A stretch of 64,000 nt of DNA from assembly GCF_018777395.1 (NCBI RefSeq), contig NZ_JAFJYC010000001.1:1178001-1242000 (forward strand). Direction: 5' to 3'. The notes under the pieces were generated by a model. It made no database searches. It was not told where the DNA came from and saw only the letters and a list, made by a program, of their open reading frames with translations. The position numbers and the translations under genes are program-made. The number at the start of each line of letters is the position of its first letter. Within the stretch, counting starts at the first letter, position 1. This DNA comes from Candidatus Sodalis endolongispinus (GTDB lineage Bacteria > Pseudomonadota > Gammaproteobacteria > Enterobacterales > Enterobacteriaceae). Positions 62,073-64,000 of this stretch are shown here, piece after piece.

Positions 62073-62548
62073 AATGACCTTTGTCGGATAAATGGATGGA
62101 AGTTATTAAATTAAACCTACTACTGAACTAAAACCGATCAGGCAAGCAGCACCACAAAAAAAGAGCGCGCATCCGCAAAGCCCAAACCCTAAAAAGGAGT
62201 CATTGCCGAGTGCCGATTGCGGTGGATATTTGATCGGCAGCATACTGAGCGATAAGCATGAGAATTTTGGTCTGGGTACGTCATTGCCTCTCGTGTTTCA
62301 TCAGTGCAGGTGAAGATAAGCACAGGTTACGGTCACTCATTTTAGTTATAGTCTTGTCCCAGTTAAGTATCTCATACGAGGAACAATTCCAATGTAATAG
62401 GTCCATAGGATTTTGCTATTTTTGTGAGAGGGCGATAATAAGGTAAAACTCTTATTTTGAGCATGATCATTTCGCGCACGCTTATTTATGGCTTAACTCA
62501 TCACGTTGATTAATATGGCGAACTCATGAGCGAGGCTTAGACAAAATA
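62073..62548. other. AT-rich region without a supported gene
   Basis: About 475 bases of AT-rich sequence upstream of the effector pseudogene, markedly unlike the GC-rich backbone. It would hold the effector's promoter. No gene recognised. The composition suggests acquired DNA. Confidence 0.45.
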
Positions 62549-62862
62549 GACCGCATTGATTCATCACTAGCAAAGCGTGCAGCAATGAGAATTGGCTGAA
62601 TTGATTAATCGCACGTAAAGGACTTAGAGAATAAAATAGACTAAATTTATTGATAAAACTCAATTAAAGCAATAGCCATATTAGCCGAAATCTATTGATC
62701 ACACTCAACGAAAGCAATAGCCATAATAGTCCGCATGGATTGATTATAGTGAAAGTCAACAGTAGTCATAAGACCGCAATTATCGATTACAATTAAATTA
62801 AAGTAAGCAGCAGCCATAATTGACCGCACTGATCGATAAAGATTAAAGAAAACGGTAGGCGT
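62549..62862. repeat. Degenerate tandem repeat, unit about 45 bp, seven copies
   Basis: Units start at 62549, 62595, 62639, 62684, 62729, 62772 and 62822, with spacing 43-50. Each begins GACCGCA or a variant, continues with ATTGAT(T/C)GAT and often ends GCAATAGCCATAATA. The two best-conserved neighbours start at 62639 and 62684. AT-rich. Neither strand is open through the array, and spacing does not keep frame. Confidence 0.8.
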
Positions 62863-63021
62863 AACGTGATGAACCAGGGGAGGTATTTCACGCCAGGGGC
62901 GTGGTAAAAATTACCAAACGGCTTTGACCCATTATGCCATGCTCTGGGGGCGAGTTGTGATTTATCCCCCTGAAACACCAGACAGTAGCTGTATCTCCAG
63001 ATAAGAGATAGGCTTGAATAT

Positions 63022-63408
63022 ATGTCTAACACTAACGCCAATTTTGATATGACCGGGATCCCGTTAGGTCAAGAAGTCCGTAAACGTAAAACTCCTCAGG
63101 AAAAAATGGCCATTATTCAGCAGAGGATGGAGCCCGGCATGAATGTCTCCCATCTCGCACGACTGCACGGTATCCAGCCCAGCCTGCTGTTTAAGTGGAA
63201 AAAGCAATATCAGGAAGGAAGCCTCACTGCCGGGGAGGACGTTGTTCCTGCCTCTGAGCTTGCAGCTGCATTGAAGCAGGTCCGGGAGCTCCAGCGCCTT
63301 CTGGGTAAGAAGACGATGGAGGTTGAGATCCTAAAAGAAGCCGTGGAGTACGGCCAGTCACGAAAATGGATAGCGCACGCGCCCTTGTTGCCAAAGGCCG
63401 GGGAATAG
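63022..63408 (+). CDS. IS2-like transposase OrfA
   Basis: 128-residue OrfA identical to that of the copy at 57258-58484 (Pro variant near residue 14). Intact helix-turn-helix and zipper. Confidence 0.88.
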   Translation: MSNTNANFDMTGIPLGQEVRKRKTPQEKMAIIQQRMEPGMNVSHLARLHGIQPSLLFKWKKQYQEGSLTAGEDVVPASELAAALKQVRELQRLLGKKTMEVEILKEAVEYGQSRKWIAHAPLLPKAGE

Positions 63409-64000
63409 CACAGGTCAGCCGCGCCATGAGCGGGTCGCGTGCGCCGCTGTCACTGCGGATTAAGCGTTCTGCCGACTGGCAGGACAGGCGCTGTAACCGG
63501 CGTAATGACGAAGCAGACGCTGAAATACTGTCGGACATCCTCGACATCATCAGCGATATGCCCAGCTACGGCTATCGGCGGGTGTGGGGCATCCTGCGTA
63601 AACAACGTCGCGCAGAGGGACTGACGCCGGTAAATGCGAAACGACTTTACAGGATCATGTGTGAGCATAACCTGCTGTTATTACATTGAAAACCAGAGCG
63701 GCCGAGGCGTGAGCATAAGGGCAGGATCGCGGTGGCAGAAAGCGATATGCGCTGGTGTTCAGATGGCTTCGAGTTCGGCTGCGACAACGGTGAAAAACTG
63801 CGGGTCACCTTCGCACTGGACTGCTGCGACAGAGAGGCCATAGACTGGGCTGCGAGCACTGGAGGCTACGACAGTTCGACCGTGCAGGATGTGATGCTGA
63901 TGTCGGTAGAAAAGCGCTTCGGCGACAGGTTACCCGATACAGCGGTGCAGTGGTTGACGGACAACGGTTCAGCGTATACCGCGCATGAAACGCAGAGGTT
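63366..64000 (+). pseudogene. IS2-like OrfB with in-frame TGA, partial
   Basis: Starts [13 protein letters not shown], reads to LLLLH and TGA at 63687-63689, then continues in frame into the DDE domain ([29 protein letters not shown]) to the window end. Same nonsense codon as the other two copies. Confidence 0.87.

Larger units (their letters stand above)
62958..64000 (+). mobile_element. IS2-like insertion sequence, cut by window end
   Basis: Third large copy. The left end TGATTTATCCCC starts at 62958 and the sequence is near-identical to 35863-37189 as far as it can be followed; the few differences include CCG for CTG in orfA and ATG for ATT near 63750. It contains the same TGA in orfB. 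The right end lies beyond the window. Confidence 0.92.

Noticed and set aside
62549..62862. Possible CRISPR array or intact repeat-protein gene
   Set aside because: Units diverge along their full length, spacing drifts out of frame, and stops occur on both strands.

Overview
The window is gammaproteobacterial chromosome of Enterobacterales type. Almost every recognisable protein is closely similar to an Escherichia coli protein and lies in recognisable E. coli gene order. Many genes are freshly broken by single-base indels, one-codon nonsense mutations, small duplications or insertion sequences (IS), and several neighbours have been cleanly lost. Near-identical copies of an IS2-like element recur. 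Moderately GC-rich DNA, many young pseudogenes, IS spread and a decayed PipB/PipB2-like type III effector gene together suggest a recently host-restricted insect symbiont of the Sodalis group. That identification is inference; no database was searched.

Region 1 (1-6.1 kb, like E. coli minute 77): asd and yhgN are intact. gntT, gntR and yhhW are pseudogenes, gntK is absent, and a perfect GntR operator is left in front of the dead permease. Region 2 (6.3-28.9 kb, like minute 86): yigL-pldB-rhtC-recQ-pldA, yigI-rarD, a dead abrB, corA, uvrD, yigB-xerC-yigA-dapF-lptM, cyaA with its UUG start and CRP site, and the heme operon hemCDXY. rhtB and cyaY have been lost. A 60-bp tandem array separates rhtC from recQ.

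Region 3 (28.9-37.3 kb, accessory): a fumarylacetoacetase-family enzyme, a second short tandem array, a methyltransferase, a YmgB/AriR-type small protein and a fructose-type PTS/class II aldolase operon. The EIIC gene of this operon is frameshifted and its EIIB gene is cut by an IS fragment. A full-length IS2-like copy follows, among unrecognised scraps. Region 4 (37.4-56.3 kb, like minute 94): a tRNA-Gly with an acceptor-stem mismatch, orn, rsgA-psd-mscM, epmA, blc, ecnA/ecnB, efp, a nonsense-mutated epmB, yjeI, groES-groEL with a sigma-32 promoter, fxsA, aspA, cutA, a frameshifted dsbD, an amber-mutated yjdC and tRNA-Phe. frdABCD, ampC, sugE and dcuA are missing.

Region 5 (56.3-64 kb): remains of an island in tRNA-Phe (frameshifted integrase, an IS2-like copy with an internal deletion, the tail of a phage-type DNA adenine methylase), a 3'-truncated metB beside intact metJ and met boxes, the decayed PipB2-like gene, an AT-rich stretch with a degenerate 45-bp tandem repeat, and a third large IS copy running off the window.

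What still works together: heme synthesis from hydroxymethylbilane, cAMP signalling, DNA repair and chromosome-dimer resolution (uvrD, recQ, xerC), diaminopimelate synthesis (asd, dapF), phosphatidylethanolamine synthesis (psd), ribosome maturation (rsgA) and chaperonin folding. What is being lost: gluconate use, sugar PTS import, periplasmic disulfide reduction, methionine synthesis through MetB, EF-P beta-lysylation, and probably one secreted effector.
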